Below are positions 38,373 to 48,204 of a DNA stretch of 64,000 nucleotides, one piece after another. Positions within the stretch are counted from its first letter, which is position 1, and each line of letters starts with the position of its first letter. The notes beneath the pieces were generated by a model, which saw nothing but the letters and a program-made list of their open reading frames with translations, was not told the DNA's origin and did not search any database. Source of the DNA: Branchiostoma lanceolatum (taxonomy: Eukaryota; Chordata; Leptocardii; Amphioxiformes; Branchiostomatidae); the NCBI RefSeq assembly GCF_035083965.1, contig NC_089724.1, positions 33,546,722-33,610,721 on the forward strand, written 5' to 3'. The translations under genes and the position numbers were made by a program.

Positions 38373-39455
38373 TGCGTCACGTTTGGTGCTTTGTCACGTT
38401 TGGTGCCTAGGCACGGTTTGTGACAGTGCCCGCGTGTCACAAACCGTGCCTGGGACAAAAGCACGGTTTGTGACACTCGGACACCGTCACGAATGGTGCC
38501 CAACCGAGCACAGTTCGTGACACACAGGGGGTCTTATCCCATACTGTGCTTTTGGGCGGAGCTTAGTGTTTTGAGGGGGAGGAGTCTGCCTAACGCGTTT
38601 TTTTCCCTGCAGCCCGCCATCTTTGTTTTTTTCGGGGCGCTGGGATGAGAAAGAATCAGCGTAATTCTCGCAAATTGAAATACATTTCGCGCTTGTCTTG
38701 GATGATTTGGACTTAGAGTTGATGTGGCACAAACAGACGGACGTCTCATCGCGAATTTCTACAACAGAAATCCGTCCCGAACCCTGCCATTCACGACTGT
38801 GTCCTGAGGCACGGTTCGTGACAGTGCCGGAGTGTCACAAACCGTGCTTTTGCCCCAGGCACGGTTTGTGACACTCGGGCACTGTCACAAACTGTGCCCA
38901 GGCACGGATTGTGACAGTGCCTGAGTGTCACAAACCGTGCCTGGGGCAAAAGCACAGTTTGTGACACTCCGGCACTGTCACGAACCGTGCCTGGACAGTG
39001 CCCGGGGCTACAACTTCCCGTAGCATTGATTTAGATCGGGCGAGCTGACTGCCTCAGGACGTCGAAGTAATCGGCAAGTGGCCCGATCCTAGTCTAGATC
39101 TGGTTTCCCTGGATAGAATATATTTAGTCTTACAAATTGTTTTTTTTTTAGCATCTGTTATAGACACTGTCTTTTTGTGCCACTTCAATTCTAGGTCTAA
39201 GTTATTCAATTATTTTACAGAGCGAGAATTACGCTGTTCCTCCTTATCCCAGCACCCCGAAAAACAAAGATGACGGGGGGTGGGGGGACTGCGGTAAACA
39301 AAAACACGCTGCCTTCTATGGAAACGCGGGCATCACTGCCCCGTCAGTCACAGTGATTGACAGCACTTCCGGGCACAGTCTGTGACGGTCGGGCTGTGTC
39401 ACGTTCTGTGCCTGGGAAAGCATAGAACGTGACAGGCATGGTGTGTGACGGTACA
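38373..39455. mobile_element. 1083-bp foldback element, copy 1
   Basis: The ends are inverted around CGTCAC (left TGCGTCACGTTTGGTGC; right GTGTGTGACGGTACA). GAAGCTAT at 38365-38372 and GAAGCCTC at 39456-39463 look like a diverged 8-bp target duplication. The arms contain many inverted CACGGTTTGTGACA units and a longer inverted block (GCCATCTTTGTTTTTTTCGG against CCCCGAAAAACAAAGATGAC). No protein is encoded; an 8-bp duplication suggests hAT-like mobilisation. Confidence 0.85.
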
Positions 39456-41413
39456 GAAGCCTCAAAACTACATTCGACTACCTCACGCTATATATTGACA
39501 GTATTTCGATGTACTGCGGGCACCTTTAACTGTCATTACTTGGAGTTTTGTGTGATTTAAAGTGCTGTAAAGTGTAATATGCGTGAAAAGACAAAAGACA
39601 TGAAAATTGAACAGGACACTGTCATCATTTCTCTTTTTCCTTTTGGCAGTTCTTAGAGGGGTACATCGGTAGCATATTAGTTACGTTAGTAACTTCGGAT
39701 CTTCAGAACGAACTAGATCATGAGAATATTTGACATAAACCGCCCAAAAAAACAATAATACAACGACCCAACAAAGCACATGACACATGCGAAGTTGTCA
39801 AGAAAACATGAAGTCAATTCCCGTCCAAATGCCACGGTACAACTTTAAACAGTCCTGTAGTACAAAGTAAAACATTTTACAAACTTGCGTTATTTACTGT
39901 CACTGTTTATAATCAATCTTATAAATCTGTTACTTTTCGTCTTTTAGTTAGCGGACGTCTACAACTACCCTAGTAAGCCTAGTATCATGTTACGAGCCTT
40001 TTACTTCCATGTGTATTATCGTCTTTCTGGAGTACGAATATATAGGTTTTCTGGCCAATGCAACTTCTTAAACAGTCTCTCCTTCTATTGCATGCATAAT
40101 CAATGAGGAAAAGAATACCTTGTCTACTGTCACATGCGACGAGAAGCAACGACAATCCTTGGGAACCTTCACCATAGCCTGGAATCCATACCCTCGGTGC
40201 CTCCCCGATATCTCTACGGCACTGTGAGTGACCCTCACCCGCCCAGACAGCTTAGCCCGCTCGGGGTGTTGTTTACGGCCTTGGATTAATTAGTTCGGCA
40301 CCGACGGTATGGTCGGATATAATAGAAAATCCTCTCGATTTATGGCCCTCCCAGCGCCGGGTGTCTAGCGGTCTGACAGCGCGATTGGACATGGGCGCTG
40401 CCCACGGCGGCGAATCAGGATCTGTTTGTGTAGGATAATTGGCTAGCGGAACATGTCAGTTGATTAAACCTCCTTGGTTGCATCACGTACTCAGTAGCAA
40501 TGTCCTCTTTTGTGTTGACCAGGGATCAATCTATACCTTGTTTAGAAGCACAAGTAAATACCAAAGGTTGTTGTTCCCAATTCTCCAATCCATACAAACT
40601 GAAATATCGTGATAATCAAGATCTTGCTCGGCCGCCCGAAAATCTCACGGGTATTGTTGTTGTACTGCCTGGGTCACGTTTCTGATAGCGACATGTTGTC
40701 CTTTCACGCTAATTTCCAGAGTGACAGCCATGAGATCAGAGGGGCATTGGGGACCCAGTATAGCTCAGATTTTAAGCTAGTTTAGCGACAAGAGAGCCTT
40801 AGAAACAATGTTTTCTGCAGCCTTGTGGTGCGCGCGAGCGTCGCTCGTCTCAGATGGCGGCCATGTTAGATATGGTAATGAGCAGGGGGACCGAACAGCT
40901 GAAAACGCGCGCCAACCTGGCGCGCCAATCAGAGCTCAGCGGAATAATTAGATCAGTCTGCTCTGTTCCCATTGGGCGCATCAATCTCATGCGCCTGGAA
41001 TCAGGCCCGTATTGACACCCTGCCAGTCTCTAGGGGCTGCGAAAAAGTAGGAAGGCAGCGGAGTAGGGTGTAGCGGAAGTAGGATGGCAGCCAGAGGTAG
41101 AAAGGCCATCAGAAACTGACTGGCCCGGTAAACCACCACTAAGCCGACCCTAGAGACTGGGACCAGGCTACCTTCACCACGGATCCTACGTTTTCGCGGT
41201 TCCGGGACATTGTGTTTCGCGTTAAGGTTCCGGGTCGGAGTTCAAATAGACCGATCCCGGCTGTCAATCAAACTTAGCGATTCAGCCAATAACAGAACAG
41301 GATTTGGTCACGTGATCATGAGCGGGCGTGGCCGCCATTTTGTCCGTCAACTTTCGACTGTACTTTATTGCTCCAGAGAGCACTGTACTGCAAGCGCCCG
41401 GGAAAACGTGAAT
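39456..41413. other. Non-coding stretch upstream of the THAP gene
   Basis: GC-rich around 40.2-41.2 kb, with GCGCGCGAGCGTCGCTCG and GATGGCGGCCATGTTAG near 40.83-40.87 kb, a CpG-rich, promoter-like composition. It includes the small MITE at 41023-41161. The true left end of the transposon-like locus could be in here but was not recognised. Confidence 0.4.
41023..41161. mobile_element. Small MITE with CCAGTCTCTAGGG ends
   Basis: Left CCAGTCTCTAGGGGCTG and right GACCCTAGAGACTGG are inverted. The internal GTAGGATGGCAGCC resembles the hairpin MITE at 47.43 kb, so both may be related. Confidence 0.6.
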
Positions 41414-44064
41414 ATGGTCAAAATCTGTGCCTATGGCACATGTAATTCTGACTCCAGATACCCGGAACGTGTGTCTGGAGTTCAGTTTCACCCTTTTCCA
41501 AAACCGAAAACCAAACTCAAGGCCTGTCTTCGATGGATACGAGCCTGCGGAAGACCCCACTCACAACTGAACGCCTCGAAGGTGATTACGTTCGTCTGCT
41601 CCAAGGTGAGACTAATTAAAAATACACGGGCTTTTATAAGGTCCATTATATTGGGGACAAATAGACAAAACCACGTACGTTCAGTATTTAGGGAAGGGTA
41701 TTTCAAAGGGCATGAAAACAAGGACCGGTACTAGTAAGTTCTAGTAGTTCTACAACAGACAATATGGTGGTGGGAGGGGGGCGAATAACGCGTTGCACTG
41801 TTTTATTTAACTTTTAAGCATCAGAAAATCAGGGTCCGTACAGTTTGGGGAATATTCTGTACTCCTCCGTCCCGTCGTATGGTGTTCCTGTTCGTGTCTT
41901 TTCCCTTTTTAAAGAATTGTTTAAAAAGTAGTGAAATGTTTTCGTACTCATCTCCAAACAGCACTTCAAAGAAGGTCGACCGACCGAGCGTTTCCCTGAC
42001 CCCATGCCAGCAGACGGCAGTGCCGTGACTCCCACGAGGCCATACCTGCACAGGACCCCTCACACACCCCACTGAAAAGTAAAATTGGTAAGATGTCACC
42101 ATGTACTTACACTGTACTGTAGCTGTGGATTAAATAAAAATCAGATACACCATACGGCAAATATCTTCAGGTTTTCCTTTGCATTTTTTGCAGTCTACTG
42201 TATCATAAGTCATGTTGGCACATTGAATATACAAATTATGCTCATGCAGTTTGATATAAGGAATGGATCATACATTTGCATTTAAATGTAAGTGTAAACA
42301 AGTTTACACACATCTATTTACTAGGAGCATCAAGGGTCACAATGCCTTTCCTCCAACATTCAATATAGTGTAACGTTACATACCTTATTATTATAATTGA
42401 ATGAATGGCTCAAAATTACTTTCTTTGACGAGGCACGACTTGGCCACGTCTGACCAAGTAGGTTAAGTTCTGACTGTACAGTGTAACAGTTGCCACAGTT
42501 TAAAGATATGACTTTCACAGAAATGCTGCTTACCAATACCATAACTAAAGCTTGACAAACAGTTACATGTATAATTATTGTACAAGTATTTTGTCATTTC
42601 AGCAAAAAGAAGATCAGACTCTCCCCTCCCCATAACAAAGAGACTCCGAGCACTAGTAGTAGTACTGATGACACCTCATTCTTACAGGAAACACCCCAGG
42701 AAGCAAGTACTAGTAAGTGAAACACATTTTTGTTTTTTTACATTTTCCTAAGCACTACCTTGATACTAATATGATACATGCGGTATGCATTATGCTTATA
42801 GATTCAGACTTAGCAAACATTTTAGTCGTTATGGGATTTTTTCTGCATCCTGCGCTGAATGAAGGGCTTGGCATGACTTTGGTAGAACTGTGCCAGTTTG
42901 ACCAACATGTCCTGGCAGAATTGAACATCAGGGTAAATCCGTTCGACATGGGTATCTACACAATAGCACACAAAATCACAGAAAGGTGCTCCTGTCACCA
43001 TCAACTGCCCTTGCACCTGGAAATAATATTCATGCGTCTTATCCAATGTATAAGACTCCCCTTCTGCACTGAGGTAGAAGTTGGGGAGGGTCAGCACGGC
43101 ATCCTTGACAGTCAGATTCCTAGCGCTATATGGGCACTTGACCTCAAGGATGCCGGTCTGACCCCCACAACACACCTTGGCATCAGGTGATGCCCCCAGG
43201 AAAGAAAACGCAGGGTTAACAACGAGACCACAGTCATGAAGGTGTACTTTACCACCACTCGAGTGGAGATATTCCTCTTTGGCGTTTATCTCATTCTTCT
43301 TACCATGTGTAAGCGAGTCGCTTTTGGCTGACTTGTTTCCCATCAAGTTTGTCAGAAACTTAAGATTACACTCTTTCTTTCTGTTTAGAATTTTACCAAA
43401 GTTTGAAGCGGTTATTCGATTTTGCCGCTCTGCAAACCAAAGCTGGCATTCGGATTGCTGCACTGTTGCCCTCTCCAGGGCAACAGCTTCCTCTTTTGTC
43501 ACACTGAACATACTGTTGCAGTCGGAAAACCGACTAGGGAGAGCCCACTGCTGTGTGGGCTTCGGAAATGTCGTGTCACTGCATGGCACAACAGTGGGCT
43601 TCTGGACCTTGGGTGGGGGACACTTCAGCTGTAAGATGCAAAGAAAGGCAATCGTAGATAAGAAATATGAGTCAGTGCTAATAATGCATTGTTTCTTTTC
43701 AGCATCTTCAACACTGGCTCAAAAGTCGCTTGACAACATTAAACTTCAAGAGGAAAATGAGAAACTCAAGCAGCAACTAGCTTCCCTGCAGTTGGAACAG
43801 CTGCAGAAACAACAGCGGACTACTCAGCGGACTACTCAGCCCACACAGAGTTCCTTTAGTGTTGATGCCATTGTTCAATCTCCCATCAAAAACTTGTTGG
43901 AATATTATACTGGATTTAACTTGGCCACTTTCCTTCTGTTGTTTTCTTTTCTTGTCCCAAATAAGTCTGTAAACCCTATAGTGTACCTTGAGAAGAAATC
44001 TACTTGTATGTTGTTGCCATTGAAGGACCAATTGCTTTTAGGACCAATTGCGTTTATTTGGTAG
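41414..44064 (+). pseudogene. THAP domain transposase-like gene, truncated before the DDE domain
   Basis: Exon 1 (41414-41605) encodes MVKICAYGTCNSD..., the CxxxxC start of a THAP C2CH DNA-binding finger, ending ...CSK at a GTGAGA donor. Exon 2 (41962 to about 42041) opens HFKEGRPTERFPDPMPADG, supplying the final Cys-x-x-His pair in phase with exon 1. Exon 3 (42603-42712) is a basic, Ser/Thr-rich linker (KKKIRLSPPHNKE). Exon 4 (43703-44064) has a coiled coil (LQEENEKLKQQL) and SPIKNLLEYYTGF..FLLLFSFLVPNKS, the helix-turn-helix region that precedes the DDE domain in THAP transposases of ISL2EU/Harbinger-like elements. Phases match from 3 to 4. At the expected end of exon 2 the donor reads AT instead of GT. 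The frame stops soon after LPLKDQLLLG, and no DDE exon follows. Binding of transposon ends would be its ancestral role; today it looks like a relic. Confidence 0.7.
42822..43628 (-). CDS. YqaJ-type nuclease exon (terminal exon of the SWIM-YqaJ gene)
   Basis: An 807-nt terminal exon, entered in phase 0 after ATCTTACAG, 268 codons plus TAA. It carries the full YqaJ/lambda-exonuclease-like set: RITASNFGKIL (about residues 71-81), HGKKNEINAKEEY with the catalytic Glu near 113, FLGASPDA with the Asp near 149, ILEVKCPY with the Glu-x-Lys pair near 162 and 164, and FQVQGQLMVTG. This metal-dependent nuclease fold processes DNA ends. In ISL2EU DNA transposons a YqaJ protein is the second gene beside the transposase. 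No stop, gap or missing active residue is visible, in contrast to the THAP gene. It lies antisense within the THAP gene's intron between exons 3 and 4. Confidence 0.85.
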   Translation of the reverse strand: MKCPPPKVQKPTVVPCSDTTFPKPTQQWALPSRFSDCNSMFSVTKEEAVALERATVQQSECQLWFAERQNRITASNFGKILNRKKECNLKFLTNLMGNKSAKSDSLTHGKKNEINAKEEYLHSSGGKVHLHDCGLVVNPAFSFLGASPDAKVCCGGQTGILEVKCPYSARNLTVKDAVLTLPNFYLSAEGESYTLDKTHEYYFQVQGQLMVTGAPFCDFVCYCVDTHVERIYPDVQFCQDMLVKLAQFYQSHAKPFIQRRMQKKSHND

Positions 44065-44583
44065 TATCAATGAGACATACTTTGTTTTTTCTGATATAGT
44101 TTATTTTCTGACATGTAAGTTAGAGAGATACCTAATCATACATCTGGTCTTTGCATTGCAACAGAGAAGCCGTGTTTGACATTTATACACAGATCAATAG
44201 TAGTTAAAGTAAAAATGAAAGTAGCATATCCAGGTCATTTTAGGTGACTCAGTATTTAGCTGATTTCAGCTGTGTAATTTAATTCTTAAGATTTTGACTA
44301 TTGTTGCAGTGAAGCTGTGTATTTTGCATGACTACATTGTGTGCATTGCTCTTTGGCAGCGAATTCCAATTTTTTGTATCTGATATATGAACAGATTACT
44401 ACCAAGTGAAATGTCTAGATTTTGATCACTTGATCTCTTATGGAAAACATTTAAGGTAAGATGCATGTCTTTATTGAAATATCTCAGTGTTACTACATGT
44501 ACAAGAAAAAAGTAGAATAACCAATACAGTGTGTGCTGTTTTGTGAAACCATTACTGAAACCTTTTTTCTTCTTCATAATTAC

Positions 44584-44819
44584 CTGGTAGAACAGGGATG
44601 AGCACCTCTGTACCTTGCCCTTTGTGGTGTCTACTACCATACAGTCCTCACTTATGAGATAGCTAAGTGGAGTGTTGGGCTTGCTCTTAAGGTGGCCAAT
44701 GTCATCCTTGGTGGGTGGGAAAATACTGTGGAAAAAGGAGACTGTACATCTTCTGTTTTCTAAGTACTTGTATTGCCACTTTGTAATGTCAACTGTCTTC
44801 AACCCTTGTCCAGTGATTT
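44584..44819 (-). CDS. Middle exon of the SWIM-YqaJ gene
   Basis: Open minus-strand frame from about 44819 (acceptor AAATAAG, phase 1) to 44584, ending CAG|GTAATT in phase 0, which joins in phase to the YqaJ exon at 43628. It reads ITGQGLKTVDITKWQYKYLE, then FFHSIFPPTKDDIGHLKSKP and GKVQRCSSLFYQ. I do not recognise a domain. The phase does not fit directly onto the SWIM exon (which ends in phase 2), so an exon is missing, the acceptor is wrong, or there is a lesion here. Confidence 0.6.
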
Positions 44820-45147
44820 CTTATTTGCAATAAACTTGAGGTTGAACTAAAATAACTTTGTAGCAACTGATACAAACTTCAAGCTACAAACTAATGATTT
44901 TTAGAGGAATCAGATATGTCTCATCAGATAGAAAGGAGGCATGTTCAAGATATAAAAGACAACACAACAAGTGTTATTTGTATAACAAATTTTAATTGAA
45001 CTTCCTTCAACAAGTTGAGTCTCTGCAGCATGTCATGTTGTTTTGTCAAGGCTATTTGTCAATCGTCCATTTTTAGTTGAATCAAGTGCATCTTTAGTCT
45101 TGCAGAAAAACAGAATTTTCAATCGCCCATCCCAGAACCTGGGTTAC

Positions 45148-45381
45148 CTTTGTGATGTTGGTTTGTGGGAAACTGGTTTCCTCTTTCTTTTGACTTTTGT
45201 TGGCTTTGCCAGTACCATAGATGTTACCGCATCTGGCTTTATCTTCTTGTCCCTGGGCTTGTGCCACTGCTGTGGCAAGCTGGTGGCACTTGGCTGGGTA
45301 GGGACTTCCACTAGCCCTTGTTGTTGATAATGGGCCAGTGTATACACGAGAGCTATCAAATGTGCGCAGGTGCCTGACAGT
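45148..45381 (-). CDS. SWIM zinc-finger C-terminal exon of the SWIM-YqaJ gene
   Basis: Entered in phase 2 after CCAATGTTTCAG. It reads LSGTCAHLIALVYTLAHY, the C-x-H half of a SWIM finger, then VEVPTQPSATSLPQQWHKPR and a lysine/arginine-rich tail (KPTKVKRKRKP), ending CACAAAG|GTAACC. SWIM fingers (CxC...CxH) precede YqaJ in many animal transposon-derived proteins. The matching CxC exon should lie further upstream on the minus strand, and I could not find it. The 1083-bp element (copy 2) is inserted only 27 bases upstream of this exon's acceptor, which could disturb its splicing. Confidence 0.7.
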
Positions 45382-45408
45382 CTGAAACATTGGATCAGTG
45401 GGAGTTGT

Positions 45409-46491
45409 CGCGTCACGTTTGGTGCTTTGTCACGTTTGATGCCTAGGCACGGTTTGTGACAGTGCCCGTGTGTCACAAACCGTGCCTGGGAGAAAAGCAC
45501 GGTTTGTGACACTCGGACACCGTCACGAATGGTGCCCAACCGAGCACGGTTCGTGACACACAGGGGGTCTTATCCCATACTGTGCTTTTGGGCGGAGCTT
45601 AGTGTTTTGAGGGGGAGGAGTCTGTCCAACGCGTTTTTTCCCTGCAGCCCGCCATCTTTGTTTTTTTTTCGGGGCGCTGGGATGAGAAATAATCAGCGTA
45701 ATTCTCGCTCATTGAAATACATTTCGCGCTTGTCTTGGATGATTTGGACTTAGAGTTGATGTGGCACAAACAGACGGACGTCTCATCACGAATTTCTACA
45801 ACAGAAATCCGTCCCGAACCCTTCCATTCACGACTGTGTCCTGAGGCACGGTTCGTGACAGTGCCGGAGTGTCACAAACCGTGCTTTTGCCCCAGGCACG
45901 GTTTGTGACACTCGAGCACTGTCACAAACTCTGCCCAGGCACGGATTGTGACAGTGCCTGAGTGTCACAAACCGTGCCTGGGGCAAAAGCACAGCTTGTG
46001 ACACTCCGGCACTGTCACGAACCGTGCCTGGACAGTGCCCGGGGCTACAACTTCCCGTAGCATTGATTTAGATCGGGCGAGCTGACTGCCTCGGGACGTC
46101 GAAGTAATCGGCAAGTGGCCCGATCCTAGTCTAGATCTGGTTTCCCTGGATAGAATATATTTAGTCGTTCAAATTGTTTTTTTTAGCATCTGTTATAGAC
46201 ACTGTCTTTTTGTGCCACTTCGATTCTAGGTCTAAGTTATTCAATTATTTTACAGAGCGAGAATTACGCTGTTCCTCCTTAACTCAGCGCCCCAAAAAAC
46301 AAAGATGACGGGGGGTGGGGGGCTACTGCGGTAAACAAAAACACGCTGCCTTATATGGAAACGCGGGCATCACGTCCCGTCAGTCACAGTGATTGACAGC
46401 ACTTCCGGGCACAGTCTGTGACGGTCGGGCTGTGTCACGTTCTGTGCCTGGGAAAGCATCGTCTGTGACAGGCATCGTCTGTGACGGTATA
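45409..46491. mobile_element. 1083-bp foldback element, copy 2
   Basis: Same length and orientation as copy 1 and nearly identical by eye. Flanked by a perfect 8-bp duplication GGAGTTGT (45401-45408; 46492-46499). The different target sequences show that the two copies are independent insertions. Confidence 0.9.
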
Positions 46492-47079
46492 GGAGTTGTA
46501 AATCTCAGCATTCAGGCATTACATCAGTCATTTTAGATAGATCACTCTCTCTTCATGTAGGTTCGTTAGAAGAGTTAGTATATTTGAACACGGAGGTCAT
46601 AACCTCTTTAATTTGAAGAAATATCTGTACTTTAGAAATGAGGCATGTACATAAAGATTTAGGACAACTCAACAACGTGTTGAAAAGAGTTGAATGTCGG
46701 CAGTGTGTCATGTTGTTTTGTAATGGCGCTTCTGCATGCATGTAACTGACGCGTCTGGATCAAACTAAGAACGAATTCGATAGTTTAATGTATCAAAGTA
46801 AATGGTGTTTTTTATTTCACTTCAGTTTGAACTCAACCTAAAGACTTCTTTGTCTTGAGTTCTCTGAATAGCGCTATAACGTTAGTGTGAACGTTTCTTT
46901 CAAACTATCGATTGCCCCCCTCCCTACGTTTGCCCGAACTGTATTTTGACCCAACCGGCCGTGGATGTTTTTCTATTTTTCTCTCCATATATGTAGCTGC
47001 CAGGTACGCAACAAGGGCAACGAAACCTCAGTCACAAAAATACGTACCCCACTACACAAGTGCAATTGGAGCTTGTTAT

Positions 47080-47660
47080 GAGGGTCTGCATGGGGGGGTC
47101 CTGGCAACGCTTAACGGTAAATTCAGGCCAGCCGATAACGCTTAACGGTAAATTCAGGCCGGCCGATAACGCTTAACGGTAAATTCAGCATTTTTAGAAC
47201 ATGAGATACCACAGAATACAACGTTTTTTTTGCCACTAGTCGTCCTGATCTTGTGGCAAGAGACCTATTACGCTATGCCATTCTGGCACGCCTGCTCCAA
47301 ACCCTTTAAATTCGGCGGCGACAGGAAATTTCATGATCACGATGACGAGCGCCAAAGGCGCGACGAAAATTTTGAAATCTTGACCCTCTGAAACGCTATT
47401 TCTTGCATTCTAAGGCAGGCCCGGCATGCTAGCCTGGGTGCCATCCTATTTCTACCGGGGCTCCTACACTCGCTACCCTAAAAATTTTTTTTAGGGTAGC
47501 GAGTGTAGGAGCCCCGGTAGAAATAGGATGGCACCCAGGCTACGGCATGCACCCGGGAAAATTTTGAAATCTTGAACCGCGAAACGCTTAATTTCCTGAA
47601 TTTTGAGGCGAAAACTTTGCTAGTACAGTGATAAATAAAAGTGTTTCAGCTTAAGATTTT
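47080..47660. mobile_element. GC-rich repeat with CTGCATG end, copy 2 (inverted relative to copy 1)
   Basis: Starts ATGAGGGTCTGCATGGGG and has three tandem units of GATAACGCTTAACGGTAAAT plus TCAGGCCGGCC, then TTGTGGCAAGAG and GAAATCTTGACCCTC. All match the 37.5-38.0 kb copy in reverse orientation. It is interrupted by the hairpin MITE at 47430. Confidence 0.6.
47430..47542. mobile_element. 113-bp hairpin MITE with perfect 8-bp duplication
   Basis: A near-perfect palindrome from TAGCCTGGGTGCCATCC to GGATGGCACCCAGGCTA, arms of about 54 bases around an A/T-rich turn. CGGCATGC flanks both sides (47422-47429; 47543-47550). Confidence 0.95.
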
Positions 47661-48204
47661 GTGGGGGGCGCCCTTCCGACATATTTTCGCCGGAGCCGTG
47701 TGCTCCCCGGAGAAAATTTTGAAATCAGTTACAATAAGTTCCAGTTGTTTTCTCTTTTACCCAATATTTCAATCTGTTGAGATAACGTTATACTTTTAAA
47801 CCGTGGCTGGGCATTTAAAAGTGGTGAACCAGACCATCGAACTGCGTGGTGTGTAGTTTGATTATCTTCGCCGAGTACTTGTAATAGGAGAAGATTATTT
47901 TTTCGGTTGAAAAATCTGTTGGGTGGTTATGTATGTATGTCAGGAGCATAGCTCAAGAAAGTTTCCATAAATCTTTATGATTTTTGGTAGGTATGTAGTG
48001 GTTGTGCAAAGAAAGGTCAATTTCGAAAATGGTTCACCTTGCGTTTTTCAACGGTACTGCAGCGGACTTTGCACTTTTTGTGTTTGTATGTAGGCAAAAA
48101 AAAAGTGACGGAAACGTTGATGGATCTTCATGATTTTTTGCAGGTGTGTAGATGCTGTAGACACAGAGGTCAAGTTCAAAAGTCTACGAAAGCCACGCCT
48201 TCCG

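Larger units (their letters stand above)
46492..48200. other. Repeat-derived stretch
   Basis: Single-copy-looking sequence to about 47.0 kb, then the GC-rich repeat and hairpin MITE. A piece near 46.70 kb (ACAAAACAACATGACA on the minus strand) matches one near 45.04 kb, suggesting an old local duplication. No exon could be supported. Confidence 0.35.

Noticed and set aside
38205-38665. Possible CRISPR-like repeat-spacer array at the foldback elements or at 48.2-48.7 kb
   Set aside because: Repeats are short, inverted, irregularly spaced and lie in a eukaryotic genome; there are no uniform spacers or cas genes.
41829-42102. Minus-strand frames of 68 and 93 codons opposite THAP exon 2
   Set aside because: No family signature; the plus strand gives the expected THAP HF....PDP segment in phase.
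43279-43700. Plus-strand frame overlapping the YqaJ exon
   Set aside because: This part is antisense to a clear YqaJ domain. Only the downstream portion after the acceptor at 43703 belongs to the THAP gene.
38373-46491. Idea that the two 1083-bp copies are the ends of one composite transposon
   Set aside because: Each copy has its own different 8-bp flanking duplication, which points to separate insertions.
46553-46741. Minus-strand frame as a possible upstream SWIM exon (it contains CTC)
   Set aside because: The surrounding residues do not resemble the SWIM consensus and no donor in the required phase 2 is evident.
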